Notes: generated by a model from the sequence alone, not told the origin. Positions 32,564 to 41,843 are shown, counted from the first letter of the stretch. The stretch: DNA of 64,000 nucleotides from Halomonas eurihalina (GCF_008274785.1 NZ_VTPU01000011.1:1-64000), one strand, 5' to 3'. Program-made: numbers and translations.

Positions 32564-33529
32564 TTACCCAGTCGCCCGGGATGCTTGATCAAGCTTGGCA
32601 GGCTTCAACACCGCACGGACTGTTGTGACAACCCCCAAAACGACCAACATGGAACCTAACGACTCAAACCACGTCGGGAAACGTTGACTCGCCATCAGTC
32701 CAAACACTGTAGCAAACAATATTTCAACCGCAATCAACTGCCCCGTCAGAACCATTGGCAGCCTTTGAGTCGCGTAATTCCAAGCCCAGGCTCCCCCTAC
32801 AGAAGACAACGTCGCAAGCATTATCGCCCACAATAAAAACCAGGCGAGACTCGAACGATCAACACCAGAAGGAACAGGGTCCACCAGGTCAAATAGCATT
32901 CCCACTGGAATAAATACCAATGTCGCAAAACCAGCGCCCAGCATCATCAGCCCTGTGTACCCCCCCACGCTGAGGCCCGGCTTTCTATCAGTGAACCTCT
33001 GATTGAAAAGGCTGAATAATAGCCAGCACATCACTCCAGCGATACAGAACAGGAACCCAATCGTCGTTCTTTCACCAGACCCATAACCATCCACAAAGAA
33101 AAGTTCGACATTAACAAAAAACAAACCACCCACCGCCATCGCCAAAGGAAGAACCAATTTTCCCCAATGGATGGTGTTTTTATACAGATTACCCAGAACC
33201 ACCATAAATATTGGAACAGTGCCAATAACTGCCGGCGCCAAAACAGGGCCTGCAAAATAAGCACCTCCTACCACTGAAACTATGTACAACAGATACCCCA
33301 GAACCCCCATGGACATAGAGAGAAAAACTTCCATCACATTCATATCGCTCAGCTCTTTGCGACACTTATAAACGAACACCCCTCCAACCACGCCCGCAAC
33401 AACAAACCTTGCCACAATAAAATCATAATTACTGTAGGGACCTACCACATAAGGAGACACAAAATTCAATGCCCAGCTAAAAGTTGAAAACAGAGCTGCA
33501 AAGCAACCTAACAAAAACGAACTATTCAT
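32564..33529 (-). CDS. EamA/DMT-family transporter (islet gene)
   Basis: This 321-residue inner-membrane protein has about ten transmembrane helices in two EamA halves. Such proteins export or import small metabolites such as amino acids, but the substrate is not deducible. Base composition is clearly more A+T-rich than the flanks, and codon choice differs (AAA, TTT, ATA common). It lies 60 bp after the oxygenase gene on the same strand, so the two probably form an operon acquired by transfer beside tRNA-Pro. Confidence 0.8.
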   Translation of the reverse strand: MNSSFLLGCFAALFSTFSWALNFVSPYVVGPYSNYDFIVARFVVAGVVGGVFVYKCRKELSDMNVMEVFLSMSMGVLGYLLYIVSVVGGAYFAGPVLAPAVIGTVPIFMVVLGNLYKNTIHWGKLVLPLAMAVGGLFFVNVELFFVDGYGSGERTTIGFLFCIAGVMCWLLFSLFNQRFTDRKPGLSVGGYTGLMMLGAGFATLVFIPVGMLFDLVDPVPSGVDRSSLAWFLLWAIMLATLSSVGGAWAWNYATQRLPMVLTGQLIAVEILFATVFGLMASQRFPTWFESLGSMLVVLGVVTTVRAVLKPAKLDQASRATG

Positions 33530-33589
33530 ATATCACCAACACCATACAATTCGCCTCCACCCTCCCATCATGACTAATAAGCCATGCTT

Positions 33590-34515
33590 TCACTTAACCA
33601 GAAACCCTGAGAACTGTGAATTTCGAATCAGCTCTCCGTTCTCTATATCAGTAAACCTATCTGCATAGTTCGCCTGATCAGCCCGCCCCCAATTCAGGCC
33701 AAGCCCTAACCCTCCCCCACTTTCCGTTTCTCCAGCCAGCATATCTTTATCGAGCCTAGACTCCGAACCCAGCAATCGAATAGTAACAGCAGACCTCGTT
33801 TTCAACTCCCCTTTCAGCAACACATCGGACCTATGCCATGTCGTCTTTCTGAACAACAGCGCATCCCCCGAATCAAAATCATCCTGATGCTTATACTTTT
33901 CAAACAACTCCGTCAAAAAACCCGGCGTCTTATACACCTCCTTCAGCTTGCATGAAAGCTCATAAACCGACCTTCCTTCTGAAACTTCTTTAGAAAGCAA
34001 GCTTGACAACTGAAAGTTAGCGTAACCAGAGAAGACACTTTCCGGCATGTAGGCCATGCCACCACCTTGACTGTCCCTCCTCACTGGATCCAACGCAATC
34101 CATAAGCTATAACCAGGATCTCGAGGACGGATATACCTAAAGCTAATTGAATCATAGTGCCACTCAAACCCTTGCTTATCAGAAGAAAGCTCAAAACACT
34201 GGGCATCTGTAGCAATTACTGACGAACCAATCATCGAAACCAATATGTTTCTAAAATTCTCTGAACGGTAGAGGCTTTGAAAAAGCTCTGTATCACCAAG
34301 CCCATAGGCCATTCGGTTAAAGGTTCCACCATAGTCACCCCCCTTGACGAAACAGCAAGCCGAGAGGCCTCATCACGCACCCTGCCAACGCCCTCTTCGG
34401 TAAGAAAGGATTTTATTTTAACAAACCCATATTCTCGGAACCTTTCAACATCTTCATTACTCACACTACTCTTAGACACCAACCTATCTACTGATAACTG
34501 TGACACATCCCCCAT
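33590..34515 (-). pseudogene. Fe(II)/2-oxoglutarate oxygenase (phytanoyl-CoA dioxygenase-like), frameshifted
   Basis: Two overlapping frames encode one protein. The N-terminal part (from 34515, after a GGGAGGA ribosome site) reads to SSRG; the C-terminal part continues from there in another frame and holds the HxD iron ligands (EWHYDS) and the distal His (TTWHRSD). The join is at a run of six G on the minus strand (34338-34343). One extra G restores a single frame with ...SSRGGDYGGTFNRMAYG... and a 927-nt, 308-residue gene. It may be a sequencing error, a recent mutation or a phase-variable tract. The substrate is unknown. Confidence 0.75.
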
Positions 34516-34827
34516 ACCATCCTCCCACCATCAAACTGTTGACCATCTCCGCAAAACATCTCTCTATTTACAGAATCACCAATATGCCAGAAATTTTCTT
34601 GACAGAAAGCGACCTAACCTCTCCATAGAGCGACAAACATTATTAACAAATGTAGACACCCAGACTCTGCACAACACTCAAAGGCCATAAAAACATTAGA
34701 TACTTGAAAGTATACGTGAGCCACCAAGCTATGCGCTTGACGAACCATCGCTTGGTCAGGCTTTTCTTGGCCTCAGAATCCTCCAGACTCTATCCTTCCA
34801 AGTAGATGAGTGCGTTTTTGGGAGGCC
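34516..34827. other. A+T-rich intergenic end of the tRNA-Pro islet
   Basis: About 310 bp without a supported gene separates the divergent oxygenase and ADP-ribosylglycohydrolase genes. It shares the low G+C of the islet up to about 34720, then returns to the host-like composition. The islet promoter should lie near its start. I see no integrase remnant and no copy of the tRNA-Pro 3' end that would act as an attachment repeat. Confidence 0.5.
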
Positions 34828-35598
34828 ATGATGCTAGGCGCCATCGCGGGAGATATCATCGGCTCGGTGCACGAAGGAGCAGGCACCAAGCACCGCGAAT
34901 TTCCGCTCTTCACGCCCCAGAGCACCTTTACCGACGATAGCGTGCTCTGTGTGGCGGTGGCAGAAGTACTGCTCTCGGGCGGCAACTTCATCGACGCCTA
35001 CCCCGATTACTTTCACCGCTATCCAGATGCGGGCTTCGGCGGCGGTTTTGCGCGCTGGGCCGCAAGCCGGAGTCGCCACCCCTACTACAGCTGGGGCAAT
35101 GGCTCGGCCATGCGAGTGCCGCCGGTGGGCTTTGCGGCGACATCACTGGAGGAAGCACTGAGCCTGGCCAAGCGAAGCGCCGAGGTGACGCATGACCACC
35201 CCGAAGGCATCCGTGGCGCCCAGGCAGTGGCGGCAGCGATCTTCCTGGCCCGCCAGACCGACGACAAGGCAAGCCTACGACACGAGCTAGAAACGCGCTT
35301 CGGCTACGACCTCTCCCCCCGCCTGGACGAGATTCGCCCCGGCTACGGCTTCGACGTTTCCTGCCAAGGCTCGGTCCCTCCGTCGATCATCGCCTTCCTG
35401 GAAGCCGATGGCGTCGAATCGGCCATCCGCAACGCCATCTCATTGGGCGGCGACGCCGATACCCAGGCCTGCATGGCCGGTGCCATGGCCGAGGCCTTTC
35501 ATGGCGGCCTACCCGAGTCGCTGCGCCACGAGACCCTGGCCCGGCTGCCCAATGACCTGCGCCAAGTCGTGGAAGCCTTCGAGGCGCGCTATCGCTGA
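34828..35598 (+). CDS. ADP-ribosylglycohydrolase family protein
   Basis: The 256-residue product is a DraG/ARH-fold hydrolase. It has the N-terminal metal-binding element GAIAGDIIGS and FTDDSVL, and the C-terminal GGDADTQACMAGAMAEA, whose acidic residues bind the two Mg ions. Members remove ADP-ribose from proteins or small molecules; the target here is unknown and no ADP-ribosyltransferase is adjacent. GGGAGG lies 2 bp before the tandem ATG ATG, so the real start may be the second ATG at 34831. Confidence 0.85.
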   Translation: MMLGAIAGDIIGSVHEGAGTKHREFPLFTPQSTFTDDSVLCVAVAEVLLSGGNFIDAYPDYFHRYPDAGFGGGFARWAASRSRHPYYSWGNGSAMRVPPVGFAATSLEEALSLAKRSAEVTHDHPEGIRGAQAVAAAIFLARQTDDKASLRHELETRFGYDLSPRLDEIRPGYGFDVSCQGSVPPSIIAFLEADGVESAIRNAISLGGDADTQACMAGAMAEAFHGGLPESLRHETLARLPNDLRQVVEAFEARYR

Positions 35599-35684
35599 CC
35601 GCCTGCAGCCACCGCTCATCGAGCCGCAGCTCCCCCTATCAGCCATCAACAGAGGAGCAGGCAGTCAGGACACGAGCTCTTCCA

Positions 35685-37085
35685 TCATGCTCCCTTGCCG
35701 GAGGAGGCCACTGATTGTGCGCGAGCACTGGAAAGATGCACACGGCGCAGTTTGACGTTGTCACCGACCAAGTGCTTCTGCAGATCCTCAAGCGAGACAT
35801 TGCGCGTTTCCGGCATCAGGAATAGCACGAATATCAACTGCAACAGCATCATGACAGCGAAGAAGGCGAACACCGGGCCACCGCTGAAGGTACCCAGCAC
35901 CCAGGGCATGACCAGGGTGATCAAGGCCGCGAAGATCCAGTGAACCGAGCTGCCGAAGGATTGGCCGCGAGCGCGCACGTGGTTGGGGAAAACCTCGGCA
36001 ATGAACACCCAGATCACCGCCCCCTGGCTGATGGCATGAGCGGCAATGAACAGGCCCAGCAGCAGCGGCACCTCGATCCCCCCGAGGGCATCGCTGAAGA
36101 AGGCCCTCGATATCAGCACCAGTGATATCAGATAACCGGCAGAGCCGATGAAAAGCAGGGTGCGCCGCCCGAAACGATCGATCAGGGACATGCCGATCAT
36201 GGTGAAGACCAGGTTGACCAGACCAATGCCGGCCGTCGACAGCAGCGCCGCCTGACTCCCCAGTTCAGCGGCCTCGAGCACCCGCGGCGCATAATAGATG
36301 ATGAAGTTGATGCCGGAGAGCTGATTGAAGAAGGCGATCAGAAAGGCCAGCAGGATCGGCAAGCGATAACGGCGCGAGAAGAACCTTGCATGCGCGGTGC
36401 GCTCCTCGTCCTCGGCAGCGCGGATCGTAGCAATCTCCGCGTCAGTATCCGCCTCGGGGTTGATCAAACGCAGCACGCGAGATGCCTCCGCGACATCGTT
36501 GCGCTTGAGAATCAACCAGCGCGGGCTACGCGGCACTCGCGTAATCATCAGCGTGTAGAGCAGAGCGGGCACCGCCTCGATGCCCAGCATCCAGCGCCAG
36601 GCCCCTTCGGTGATCAGGCTGCCGATGATGTAGTTCGAGATAAACGCCATCAAGATGCCGAAGACGATATTGAACTGATACATGGCGACCAACAGCCCGC
36701 GATGCTTCGGTGGAGCGATCTCGGAGATGTAGGTGGGAGCGGCCACCGAGGAGATGCCCACGCCGATGCCACCGATCAGGCGGAAGATGGCGAACAGTAC
36801 CGGGTCCGAGACCACTGCGGACCCCACGGCGGATACCAGATAGAACACACCAATGATGAGCAGGGTGGCGCGCCGACCGAAGGTATCGGTGGGCCAGTTG
36901 CCGAAGATGGCGCCCAGCACGGTCCCCCACAGGGCCATGGACATGATCAGCAGGCCATGCTGCAGGTCACTTAATCCCCACAGGGCCTGGATAGGCTTGT
37001 CGGCGCCCGAGATCACCGCCGTGTCGAAGCCGAACAGGAAGCCGGCCAGAGCTACGGTGATCGACCATTGCACGATACGCGTCAT
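35685..37085 (-). CDS. Sugar porter family MFS transporter
   Basis: This 466-residue, 12-helix proton symporter of the sugar porter family has the motifs DTFGRRATLL and DRFGRRTLL in loops 2-3 and 8-9, PRSPRWLILKR after helix 6, NQLSGINFIIYY in helix 7 and PETRNVSLEDL at the end. These are diagnostic of XylE/GalP-type carriers. The exact sugar is not deducible. It is transcribed alone, behind two LacI-like operators. Confidence 0.88.
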   Translation of the reverse strand: MTRIVQWSITVALAGFLFGFDTAVISGADKPIQALWGLSDLQHGLLIMSMALWGTVLGAIFGNWPTDTFGRRATLLIIGVFYLVSAVGSAVVSDPVLFAIFRLIGGIGVGISSVAAPTYISEIAPPKHRGLLVAMYQFNIVFGILMAFISNYIIGSLITEGAWRWMLGIEAVPALLYTLMITRVPRSPRWLILKRNDVAEASRVLRLINPEADTDAEIATIRAAEDEERTAHARFFSRRYRLPILLAFLIAFFNQLSGINFIIYYAPRVLEAAELGSQAALLSTAGIGLVNLVFTMIGMSLIDRFGRRTLLFIGSAGYLISLVLISRAFFSDALGGIEVPLLLGLFIAAHAISQGAVIWVFIAEVFPNHVRARGQSFGSSVHWIFAALITLVMPWVLGTFSGGPVFAFFAVMMLLQLIFVLFLMPETRNVSLEDLQKHLVGDNVKLRRVHLSSARAQSVASSGKGA

Positions 37086-37126
37086 TGTCGTTGTCCTCTT
37101 CTTCTCAAGGGCATTGGCGATTCAAG

Positions 37127-37195
37127 TGAATCGATTCATCTAATAACCGAGGAGTCCAACAGTCATTGAACCAAGCCAATAGATGAATCGTGTCA
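37127..37195. promoter_or_regulatory. Pair of LacI-type operators upstream of the sugar porter
   Basis: TGAATCGATTCA (37127-37138) is a perfect 12-bp palindrome with the central CG typical of LacI/GalR operators. A near copy, TGAATCGTGTCA, lies at 37184-37195, 57 bp away. The two are embedded in an 11-bp inverted repeat (CGATTCATCTA / TAGATGAATCG, 37132-37142 and 37180-37190). They lie 42-110 bp before the transporter start. No LacI gene is in the window, so the repressor would be encoded elsewhere. Confidence 0.6.
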
Positions 37196-37302
37196 GCAAA
37201 GAGACATTACAGCAGCCCCGGCCGTGAAGTGCGCTCGAACTTTGGTATGAGAGGCATGCATGAACATGAACGCTGCCTGTCGCCAAGCAACTGGATACGG
37301 TC

Positions 37303-37353
37303 TTGATGATATTTGGCATCAACAACCAGAAAAGCGATGACAAATTTCATCAA
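37303..37353. promoter_or_regulatory. Paired inverted repeats, probable sigma-54 activator sites
   Basis: TTGATG-N8-CATCAA (37303-37322) and GCGATG-N8-CATCAA (37334-37353) are two copies of one dyad with the same 8-bp spacer. Their centres are 31 bp apart, about three helical turns, and lie about 80-110 bp before the -24 element of the following promoter. This is where enhancer-binding proteins bind. The likely protein is the EBP encoded at 40202-41806. Confidence 0.65.
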
Positions 37354-37423
37354 CAGTACTGCCATCAACCACCAAGAAGCGACATTAACGCTAAGTTTCA
37401 ACAAGTTATAAAACACACCGAAG

Positions 37424-37438
37424 TGGCACATCTCTTGC
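37424..37438 (+). promoter_or_regulatory. Sigma-54 promoter of the alcohol dehydrogenase locus
   Basis: TGGCAC-N5-TTGC matches the sigma-54 -24/-12 consensus exactly. It lies 73 bp before the iron alcohol dehydrogenase start, and the same locus encodes a sigma-54 activator. Confidence 0.85.
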
Positions 37439-37511
37439 TACATCGCTCCAGGGACTGGCGCCTATCAATGCGCCGGAAACTGGCCTTCGATCCCAACAAG
37501 AGATAGAGCCC

Positions 37512-38660
37512 ATGCACGTCAGTAGCTTCAAGACCGCCCATCGCCTGATTACCGGCCAACAGGCCTTGCACGAACTTCCCTCTCAGGCCAGCAAGCTTGG
37601 CATGCAAAAGCCACTGCTCGTCACCGACCGTGGCGTACGCGAGTCGGGCGCCCTGGATCTCGTGACGCCCCGAATGAAGGATCTGGATTACGCCATCTAC
37701 GATCGCGTGCCGCCTGAACCGGAAATCGAGATCGTCGAGGAATGCACCCAGGTCTTTCGACATGGAGGACATGACGGCTTGATCGCCGTCGGTGGCGGAA
37801 GCGCCATGGATATCGCAAAAAGCGTTTCCGTTTATGCCCGGCACAACAATACCCTGGAAACCTTGTTCGGCGAGGACAAGGTCGAATCATCGCGAGTGCC
37901 TCTGATCGCCCTTCCTACAACCGCCGGCACGGGGTCCGAAGTCACCAACATCGCCATCCTCGCCGACAACCAGCAAGGCACGAAGCGAGGCATCGTCAGC
38001 GACGACTTGCTGCCCGACGTTGCCCTGGTGGCCCCGGAAATGACGTTGAGTTGCCCACGTTCGGTGACCGCCGCCAGTGGTGTAGATGCCCTCGTTCACG
38101 CCATCGAGGCTTACCTTTCGAACTTCGCCAGCCCCCTCACCGATGCACTGGCGCTCAAGGCTATGACGCTGATCGTCAGGGCCCTTCCCAAGGCATTCGC
38201 CAACCCGAACAACCTTGCCGCACGCGAGGACATGGCCACCGGCAGCCTGATGGCAGGGCTGGCCTTCGGCAACGCCGGCGTCGGTGCCGTACATGCCCTG
38301 GCCTACCCTCTGGGTGGCCGTTACCACCTGGCCCACGGCGTGAGTAACGCCTTGTTATTGCCGCATGTCATGGCCTGGAACAAGCTGGCCTGCGTCGAAC
38401 GCTTCCAGGATATCGCTCACGCCTTCGGCGAACCGTGCCAAGGCTTGTCTGCCACCCAGATCGCCGACAACGTCATCGACCGATTGCATCGATTGTGCCG
38501 TGACGTCGAGATTCCCACGCAACTGCGGACATTCGATATCCCCGAATCCGCCCTTCCCGAACTGGCCGAAGCCGCCAGCAAGGTCGAGCGCCTTCTGCGT
38601 AACAATCCTCGCGTCCTGAGTCGTGACGATATCGAGCAGATCTACCGCGCTGCCTATTAG
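37512..38660 (+). CDS. Iron-containing alcohol dehydrogenase
   Basis: This 382-residue group III metal-dependent alcohol dehydrogenase has the NAD-binding GGGSAMDIAKS near residue 95, the PTTAGTGSEVT loop near 135, and metal ligands in ALVHAIEAYLS, GAVHALAYPLGGRYHLAHG. The natural alcohol is not deducible. It is first in a sigma-54 transcript with the permease 43 bp downstream. Confidence 0.88.
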   Translation: MHVSSFKTAHRLITGQQALHELPSQASKLGMQKPLLVTDRGVRESGALDLVTPRMKDLDYAIYDRVPPEPEIEIVEECTQVFRHGGHDGLIAVGGGSAMDIAKSVSVYARHNNTLETLFGEDKVESSRVPLIALPTTAGTGSEVTNIAILADNQQGTKRGIVSDDLLPDVALVAPEMTLSCPRSVTAASGVDALVHAIEAYLSNFASPLTDALALKAMTLIVRALPKAFANPNNLAAREDMATGSLMAGLAFGNAGVGAVHALAYPLGGRYHLAHGVSNALLLPHVMAWNKLACVERFQDIAHAFGEPCQGLSATQIADNVIDRLHRLCRDVEIPTQLRTFDIPESALPELAEAASKVERLLRNNPRVLSRDDIEQIYRAAY

Positions 38661-38703
38661 GCATTTCCTGCCTTGATAACAACACCAATAGTGGAGATAC
38701 GCC

Positions 38704-40152
38704 ATGAATCAATGGAAACAGCGTGCCGAAGGTGCGGAAACGCCTTATATCGCCATGGGGCCTTTCAAGCTCCGCCTTCCCTTCCTGCATTATCGCTTCG
38801 AGTTGCCCGACTATCTTCAGGGGCTATTGATGTGTGCGGTGGACCTGGCCGCCATCCCCCTGATGACGGAACTGCTGGGCATGCCCTTCGAAGCGGCGCT
38901 TGCCATCGTGATGCTGAACGGGGTGCTATATCTCCTGCACCACCTGTTTGGCGATCCCGTCGTCCCCGGCTGGATCACGCCAGCCATCCCTTTGCTGATG
39001 GCTTATGTGTCGGCGTTTCCCGAAGGTGAAGCCCGGGTCCATGCATTGATCGCCTTCCAGATGATGCTGGGGATCCTGGCCCTTTTCCTCGGGCGAACAG
39101 GACTGGCAGCCAGGGTAGTGAGTCTCATCCCCTCCGCCATCAAGGCCGGTGTGATCATGGGCGCCGGTCTGGCCGCCATCGTGGTGGTCTTCGACGAAGG
39201 GGGGCGTTTCTCGCAATACCCCTTCACCATCAGCATCGCCGTAGGTCTGGCCTTCTACCTGATCTTCTCTCGCCACTTCGCCAAACTGAAAGCAAGTGGC
39301 GGAGCCTGGGCCTCGCTCGGCAAGCTCGGCATTTTCCCCATCATCGTCCTGGCCATCATCATCGCGCCACTCTTCGGTGAAGCGCCCTGGCCCAACGTGG
39401 AGTGGGGGTTCAGCCAACCCGACTTCGCGCTGATGTTCAGCGAATACACCGTCTTCGGTGTCGGACTCCCGCCGCTGTCGATGTACGTCACTGCCATTCC
39501 CACGGTCCTTGCTGCCTATATCGTACTGTTCGGCGATGTACTGCAAAGCAAGGCCCTGCTCGACGAAGCCGACGACATGCGTCGCGATGAGAAAGTCGAT
39601 TACAACCCCGACCGCGCTCACATGATCTTCGGTGGACGCAATCTCGGCATGAGCGTGTTTGGCCCTGATGTGGTGATGTGTGGCCCGCTGTGGGCTGCCA
39701 TGCAGGTAGTGGTTACCGAACGCTACAAGGAGGGCAAGGCCGCCATGGACTCGATCTTCGGCGGTTCGGGATCGTTCCGCTGGGGCACCAATACCGGCCT
39801 GCTGCTGCTCCCCATCGTCAGCCTGGTACAGCCGATTCTCGGCATTGCGCTGGCACTTACCCTGCTGATCCAGGGCTATGTCAGCGTGCGCATCGGCATC
39901 ATGGAAGCGCGCAGCCAACGCGACCTGGGGATCGCCGGCGTGATTGCCGCGGTGCTGGTCATCAAGGGAGCCACCTGGGCCTTTGCGGTTGGCGTATTAC
40001 TGTGCCTGCTGATCTACGGTCGCCGTTTCTTCTCGGGAGAAAACGATGGCACCTTCGCCAAGGATCTGACCAGAGACACCACGCCCCAACGTCCCGCCTC
40101 CGACTCAACCAAGAGTCTACATGAGTCCGATGCCTCACTTGACGTACATTGA
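38704..40152 (+). CDS. NCS2-like (SLC23/SulP-fold) permease
   Basis: This 482-residue protein has about 12-13 hydrophobic segments and resembles putative nucleobase/xanthine-uracil-type permeases, with the conserved stretch SIFGGSGSFRWGTNTG near residue 355. I cannot assign the substrate. Its context, between an alcohol dehydrogenase and an enhancer-binding protein, suggests it imports the alcohol or a related compound that induces the locus. It starts after GGAG and has a polar C-terminal tail. Confidence 0.6.
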   Translation: MNQWKQRAEGAETPYIAMGPFKLRLPFLHYRFELPDYLQGLLMCAVDLAAIPLMTELLGMPFEAALAIVMLNGVLYLLHHLFGDPVVPGWITPAIPLLMAYVSAFPEGEARVHALIAFQMMLGILALFLGRTGLAARVVSLIPSAIKAGVIMGAGLAAIVVVFDEGGRFSQYPFTISIAVGLAFYLIFSRHFAKLKASGGAWASLGKLGIFPIIVLAIIIAPLFGEAPWPNVEWGFSQPDFALMFSEYTVFGVGLPPLSMYVTAIPTVLAAYIVLFGDVLQSKALLDEADDMRRDEKVDYNPDRAHMIFGGRNLGMSVFGPDVVMCGPLWAAMQVVVTERYKEGKAAMDSIFGGSGSFRWGTNTGLLLLPIVSLVQPILGIALALTLLIQGYVSVRIGIMEARSQRDLGIAGVIAAVLVIKGATWAFAVGVLLCLLIYGRRFFSGENDGTFAKDLTRDTTPQRPASDSTKSLHESDASLDVH

Positions 40153-40157
40153 GGCAA

Positions 40158-40182
40158 CGCCCGTCGGTCCTCCCGACGGGCG
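40158..40182 (+). terminator. Hairpin between permease and its regulator gene
   Basis: A perfect 10-bp stem (CGCCCGTCGG / CCGACGGGCG, 5-nt loop) is followed by CCTTTA. It lies 6 bp after the permease stop and 20 bp before the regulator start. It may end most transcripts of the first two genes while allowing some read-through into the regulator. Confidence 0.6.
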
Positions 40183-40201
40183 CCTTTACCGGAGGCAGGA
40201 C

Positions 40202-41806
40202 ATGCGGCACATCAGGGAAACTCAGAGCATGGCGGACGTCCGGCCACTCTTCGAGCAACAGGATGTCGGCGCTGTCGAGGTATTCGACAACGTCGGCCAG
40301 GCCATTGGCGTGCTGACCCAGAGCGATGTCGACACCGCCGTTCGGGAGGCCAGGCTCGAGAACCAGGTTGGCGAATGCCTTCGCTATCGCGTTACCGGCG
40401 ATTCCCCCTCGCTCGACATCGCCGATGTCTCGAGCCACGGCTTCGATCACGAACCATTGCGCTCGGTGCTGAATGCCCTGCACGACGGGGTCTACATCAC
40501 TGACGCCCGGGGTATCACGGTCACCGTCAACACGGCCTATGAGCGCCTCACCGGAATTCGGCGCGATGACGTGGTGGGCCGGCACATGGCCGACCTGGTC
40601 AAGGCCGGCTACATCTCGAAATCCGTGTCGCTGGAAGTGATTCGGGAACGTCGCCCCATCACCCTGGTGCAGAGCATCCGCGACCACGACAAGATCCTCG
40701 TCAGTGGCATGCCCTTGCTCGATAACGAGGGGGCACTACGCTATGTGATCACCAGCGTCCGCGACGTCACCGAACTACTGCGCGCCAAGCATGCCCAGGA
40801 ACAGCTCGCACAGATCCGCCGCATGCGCGAGGCCTATGATGTGGATGTCAGGCTCGACGACCAGCCACCGTGGTTGATCGTCAGCCCCCAATCCCGAGAG
40901 TGCTATGCACTGGCCAGGCGTATCGCCCCCACGCAGGTCAAGGTATTGATCCAGGGAGAAACAGGCACGGGCAAGACACTACTGGCCCGCTATATCCATC
41001 AGCATAGCGAACGTGCCGAGGGACCGTTTCTCGAGCTTAACTGCACCGCCATGCCAGAGGGGCTGCTCGAAGCCGAGCTCTTTGGCTATAGCCCAGGCGC
41101 TTTCACCGGGGCCGCGCCTCGTGGCAAGCAGGGCCTGCTGGATGTTGCCCACGGCGGTACCCTGCTGCTCGACGAAATCGGTGACCTCCCCCTGACCTTG
41201 CAAGCCAAGTTGCTCAAGGTTGTCGAGGAAAACCGCTTCCTGCCGGTCGGCGGCACCGAATTTCGCCATGCCAACATCCGACTGATCTGCGCAACCCACC
41301 GCGACCTGCAACAACAGGTCCATCTGGGCCAGTTCCGCGAGGATCTCTATTATCGTCTCAGCGTCGTGCCCCTGACACTGCCTCCCTTGCGCGAACGCCG
41401 AGAAGAAATCATTCCCCTGCTCAATCATTACCTGGAGCACTTCAACCAGCGCCACCATCAAGATCGATGCTGGCACCCCGAGAGCCTCGAACTTCTCGCC
41501 GGCCATGGCTGGCCCGGCAATATCAGAGAGTTGATCAATCTCACGGAACGCCTGGTGGTCGGCACCACCGAGCCGGAAATCACGCCACATTGGTTGCCTC
41601 ATGCTCCCGCTTCGCTCGAGAGACTCGATCCACCGGCCACCTGCGGCGGCTCCCTGCGAGAACAGGTCATGGAACTGGAACGCCAGTTGATCGAGACGGC
41701 GCTGGCCACTCACGGCACGACCCGCGCGGCTGCCGCAGCCCTCGGTATCGATCAGTCGACGCTGGTCAAGAAGGCCCGGCGCTGGCGCTGCTCACGCTCT
41801 GCCTGA
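40202..41806 (+). CDS. Sigma-54-dependent enhancer-binding protein (CBS-like, PAS, AAA+, HTH)
   Basis: This 534-residue activator has four parts: a CBS-like segment (about 8-55), a PAS sensor (about 85-205, LNALHDGVYITDARG), the AAA+ sigma-54 domain (about 235-460, Walker A GETGTGKT, GAFTGA loop intact, Walker B GGTLLLDEIGDL), and a Fis-type HTH at the end (AAAALGIDQSTLVKKARR). The start is 7 bp after GGAGG. It probably activates the alcohol dehydrogenase-permease transcript at 37424; the ligand is unknown. Confidence 0.88.
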   Translation: MRHIRETQSMADVRPLFEQQDVGAVEVFDNVGQAIGVLTQSDVDTAVREARLENQVGECLRYRVTGDSPSLDIADVSSHGFDHEPLRSVLNALHDGVYITDARGITVTVNTAYERLTGIRRDDVVGRHMADLVKAGYISKSVSLEVIRERRPITLVQSIRDHDKILVSGMPLLDNEGALRYVITSVRDVTELLRAKHAQEQLAQIRRMREAYDVDVRLDDQPPWLIVSPQSRECYALARRIAPTQVKVLIQGETGTGKTLLARYIHQHSERAEGPFLELNCTAMPEGLLEAELFGYSPGAFTGAAPRGKQGLLDVAHGGTLLLDEIGDLPLTLQAKLLKVVEENRFLPVGGTEFRHANIRLICATHRDLQQQVHLGQFREDLYYRLSVVPLTLPPLRERREEIIPLLNHYLEHFNQRHHQDRCWHPESLELLAGHGWPGNIRELINLTERLVVGTTEPEITPHWLPHAPASLERLDPPATCGGSLREQVMELERQLIETALATHGTTRAAAAALGIDQSTLVKKARRWRCSRSA

Positions 41807-41843
41807 GTCCGGTTCCCGACCAAGCTACACCTCGGGCCGGGCA

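Noticed and set aside
34700-34800. Direct repeat of the tRNA-Pro 3' end at the far side of the islet
   Set aside because: Only a GAATCCT heptamer matches, which is no better than chance.
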